Assembly: GCA_009787435.1 (NCBI GenBank) | Contig: WRFW01000135.1 | Span: 1 to 6,693 of the forward strand | Direction: 5' to 3' | DNA: 6,693 bases | Origin: Defluviitaleaceae bacterium | Lineage (GTDB): Bacteria; Bacillota; Clostridia; Lachnospirales; UBA5962 | Shown here: piece by piece, positions 5,298-6,693 of the stretch | How positions within the stretch are numbered: the stretch's first letter is position 1 | Layout: each line of letters starts with the position of its first letter | Notes under the pieces: model-generated | What the model was told of the DNA's origin: nothing | Databases searched by the model: none | What the model saw: only the letters and a program-made list of their open reading frames with translations | Made by a program: the position numbers and the translations under genes

Positions 5298-5822
5298 TTA
5301 CAGTACCATAGTAGAGAGCTTTTTAATTTCGTTTGCAAAATCTTTAATTTTTAAATTGCTCGTGCAAATAATTGCTGTTAGTTCTGAATTTTCTTTAACT
5401 GTTAAAAATGCATTTCCGTTTAATTCAGACTTATAAAATTCTAAATATTCATTTTCTTTGCCTAGTAACGGCTTTAAATATTCACTTTTTATACTGTAAA
5501 CTTCGTTATTATCAATAAAGAAAGTATAATCATCTCCGTACCAGTTAATGAAAATTTGCATAAATTTAATTTGTTCTTTATGTTCAGAAAAGAGTTCAGC
5601 CTCAAACATAGGTGGCATTTCTTCTGTTTTGTATTCCCATTCTTCTATTTTTTCTTTTGAAACGTCAAAAAAGCGAAGTATCATTTCGGGTGTTAATTGA
5701 GGCATATCTCGCATAGAATACATAGCAAAATTGTTGCTTATCCATTGTGTGCCATTTTTATCTGTGAAAATTATTAATTTTTTATTTTTCTTAAATATAG
5801 ATGCTACTTTACTTAATTTCAT
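5298..5822 (-). CDS. Unknown 174-aa phage protein
   Basis: I cannot assign a function. The protein opens MKLSKVASIFKKNKKLIIF, a basic N-terminus, and then KNGTQWISNNFAMYSMRDMPQLTPEMILRFFDV in pieces (about residues 22-54). This resembles an opening I associate with uncharacterised proteins of Firmicutes prophages, though I cannot verify it here. The rest alternates short strands and helices and is acidic (EEWEYKTEEMPPMFEAELF). It has no signal peptide, membrane segment or metal-binding pattern. The ribosome binding site AAAGGGG lies five bases before the ATG at 5822, and the gene starts 2 bases after the membrane-protein stop, so it is in the same operon as the replication protein and the activator. 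A DNA-associated role in replication or early regulation fits the context but is not shown. Confidence 0.82.
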   Translation of the reverse strand: MKLSKVASIFKKNKKLIIFTDKNGTQWISNNFAMYSMRDMPQLTPEMILRFFDVSKEKIEEWEYKTEEMPPMFEAELFSEHKEQIKFMQIFINWYGDDYTFFIDNNEVYSIKSEYLKPLLGKENEYLEFYKSELNGNAFLTVKENSELTAIICTSNLKIKDFANEIKKLSTMVL

Positions 5823-5824
5823 AG

Positions 5825-6076
5825 TTACCCCTTTTTAATTTTCTTTTTGAAAGGGTAGGTGCTAGTAATAGTTCTAGGAGATTTAAAGCGTCTTTTATTT
5901 TTATAAGCCCTTACTGGATATAGCAAAACCCAAAGCGGGAAAGCGATTGTAAAAGTGCTTAGCATTAGCAAATTTTCTTCTTTACCCTTTTTTAGCGTTT
6001 CTAAAATTATAGCTACAAAAAAATTAAATACATGAACCCCGACAACTGTAAACATAACTATATAATACCATTGCAT
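5825..6076 (-). CDS. Small two-helix membrane protein, 83 aa
   Basis: A predicted inner-membrane protein of unknown function. Hydrophobic helices lie at about residues 4-25 (YYIVMFTVVGVHVFNFFVAI) and 37-55 (LMLSTFTIAFPLWVLLYPV), separated by a short charged loop (LKKGKEEN). The C-terminal tail from 56 on is strongly basic (KNKRRFK, KKKIKKG), so by the positive-inside rule the tail and probably both ends face the cytoplasm. The ATG is one base after the replication-protein stop and its ribosome binding site GGAGGA lies inside the last codons of that gene, so the two are translationally coupled. Membrane tethering of replication, superinfection exclusion or a holin-like role are all possible. 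The position next to a HUH initiator favours a replication-linked or host-interaction role, by inference only. Confidence 0.8.
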   Translation of the reverse strand: MQWYYIVMFTVVGVHVFNFFVAIILETLKKGKEENLLMLSTFTIAFPLWVLLYPVRAYKNKRRFKSPRTITSTYPFKKKIKKG

Positions 6077-6077
6077 T

Positions 6078-6693
6078 TTAATTCCTCCGTTTCTTTTTAT
6101 TATTTTTAACTGGTGCTTTTTTCATTCTTGCGTACATATAAATACCGCTAACATATTCACTATATTTAACATTTAAATCATTGAATTTATAGCCTTTGTT
6201 CATAGTTTCAAAAATTGCTTTTGCTCCGTTTTCATCTTTAGCTATATTACTAACTTTTCTTTTAGTTATTTTGTAATCTGATTTTGTTTCTTTTGGCTTT
6301 TCTAAACCTTTGCTAGTAAAATATGATTTTGAGTGTTTGCGTGTTTCAGTGTCTTTGCCCTCTTTTAATATATACCTAGCTAACCCCTCTAAGCCGTTTT
6401 CGTCGGGTTGCAGGCGGCGTGTTTGTTTTCTATTTCCTTTATTCCACATTTTTTCAGCTATATCTCTATCCTTAAAATTCATAACTATATGGTGGTGTAC
6501 TCTGCCGCCTTTGTTGCTATCTTCTATATATTCAGTAACATAAATATATTTAAGGTTTGGCAAGCCATGTTTCTTTATGTATGCTTTGAGCCGTCTAATA
6601 TAGTTTTTTATGTTACTTTGAGCTTGCTTTTCGCTCGTTGGCAAGTTTTCGTTATCATAAGTAAAAGTTGCCCACATATCCTTATCCCAAAAG
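6078..6693 (-). CDS. HUH replication initiator, REP_ORF2/G2P-like (5' end outside window)
   Basis: A rolling-circle-type replication protein that would nick one strand at an origin and stay covalently attached through a tyrosine. The frame is open to the window edge; reading through the ATG at 6677 adds FWDKD in frame. That ATG has no properly spaced ribosome binding site and lies only a few residues before motif 1 (WATFTYD), so it is most likely internal and the N-terminus is missing. Among the 204 visible residues, the metal-binding HUH motif is GGRVHHHIVMN (His 66-68) and the likely nucleophile is the Tyr of ARYILKEG (about 107). The C-terminus is very basic (KKKRRN). This pattern fits the REP_ORF2-G2P domain (PF23343). 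Proteins of this kind occur in some Firmicutes phages and mobile elements. No origin is visible within the window. Confidence 0.85.
   Translation of the reverse strand, partial: FWDKDMWATFTYDNENLPTSEKQAQSNIKNYIRRLKAYIKKHGLPNLKYIYVTEYIEDSNKGGRVHHHIVMNFKDRDIAEKMWNKGNRKQTRRLQPDENGLEGLARYILKEGKDTETRKHSKSYFTSKGLEKPKETKSDYKITKRKVSNIAKDENGAKAIFETMNKGYKFNDLNVKYSEYVSGIYMYARMKKAPVKNNKKKRRN

Noticed and set aside
6310..6543. Plus-strand 77-aa cysteine-containing frame
   Set aside because: It is antisense to the conserved HUH region of the replication gene and has no ribosome binding site.
1..6693. CRISPR arrays, tRNA genes, insertion sequences, attachment sites
   Set aside because: I saw no regularly spaced repeats, cloverleaf-like segments, transposase frames or integrase-linked direct repeats. 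The only tandem repeat is the two-copy 18-bp unit.

Overview
The window is a block of tailed-phage or prophage genome. Every gene I can support reads on the minus strand, so transcription runs from high to low coordinates. The DNA is AT-rich, ribosome binding sites are strong GGAGG types, and the packaging proteins resemble those of siphophages of low-GC Gram-positive hosts. I infer a Bacillota (probably Clostridia- or Negativicutes-like) host; the window has no ribosomal RNA, tRNA or host gene to settle this.

In transcription order, the right part (6693 to 4866) is a tightly packed early/middle operon. It holds the 3' part of a HUH-type replication initiator (REP_ORF2/G2P-like), a two-helix membrane protein one base downstream, an unrecognised 174-aa protein, and a 141-aa RinA/ArpU-like late transcription activator. 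A 160-bp control region follows (4706-4865). It has an extended -10 box without a good -35 box, two GTCCG repeats where the -35 should be, and four A-tracts spaced about one helical turn apart. It probably fires the packaging operon under control of the activator.

The packaging operon (4705 to 1944) encodes an unknown 118-aa protein, an HNH endonuclease, a P27-type small terminase and the large terminase. An HNH gene beside the terminase suggests cos-type packaging. A GC-rich branched terminator lies just after the large terminase.

Between the large terminase and the portal sits a separate small transcription unit. It has a near-consensus sigma-A promoter (TTGACT, 17 bp, TATAAT), two short proteins that both start MTDxQFK (48 aa, found by reading the gap, and 72 aa), and a 14-bp perfect-stem terminator. 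This layout is moron-like and could be expressed in a lysogen. The left end (1237 to 1) is a portal protein of the HK97-like family, cut by the window edge; its strong ribosome binding site is preceded by an 18-bp tandem repeat.

The most interesting points are the moron-like cassette inside the packaging/head module, the activator-plus-bent-DNA late promoter, and the HUH replication protein coupled to a membrane protein.
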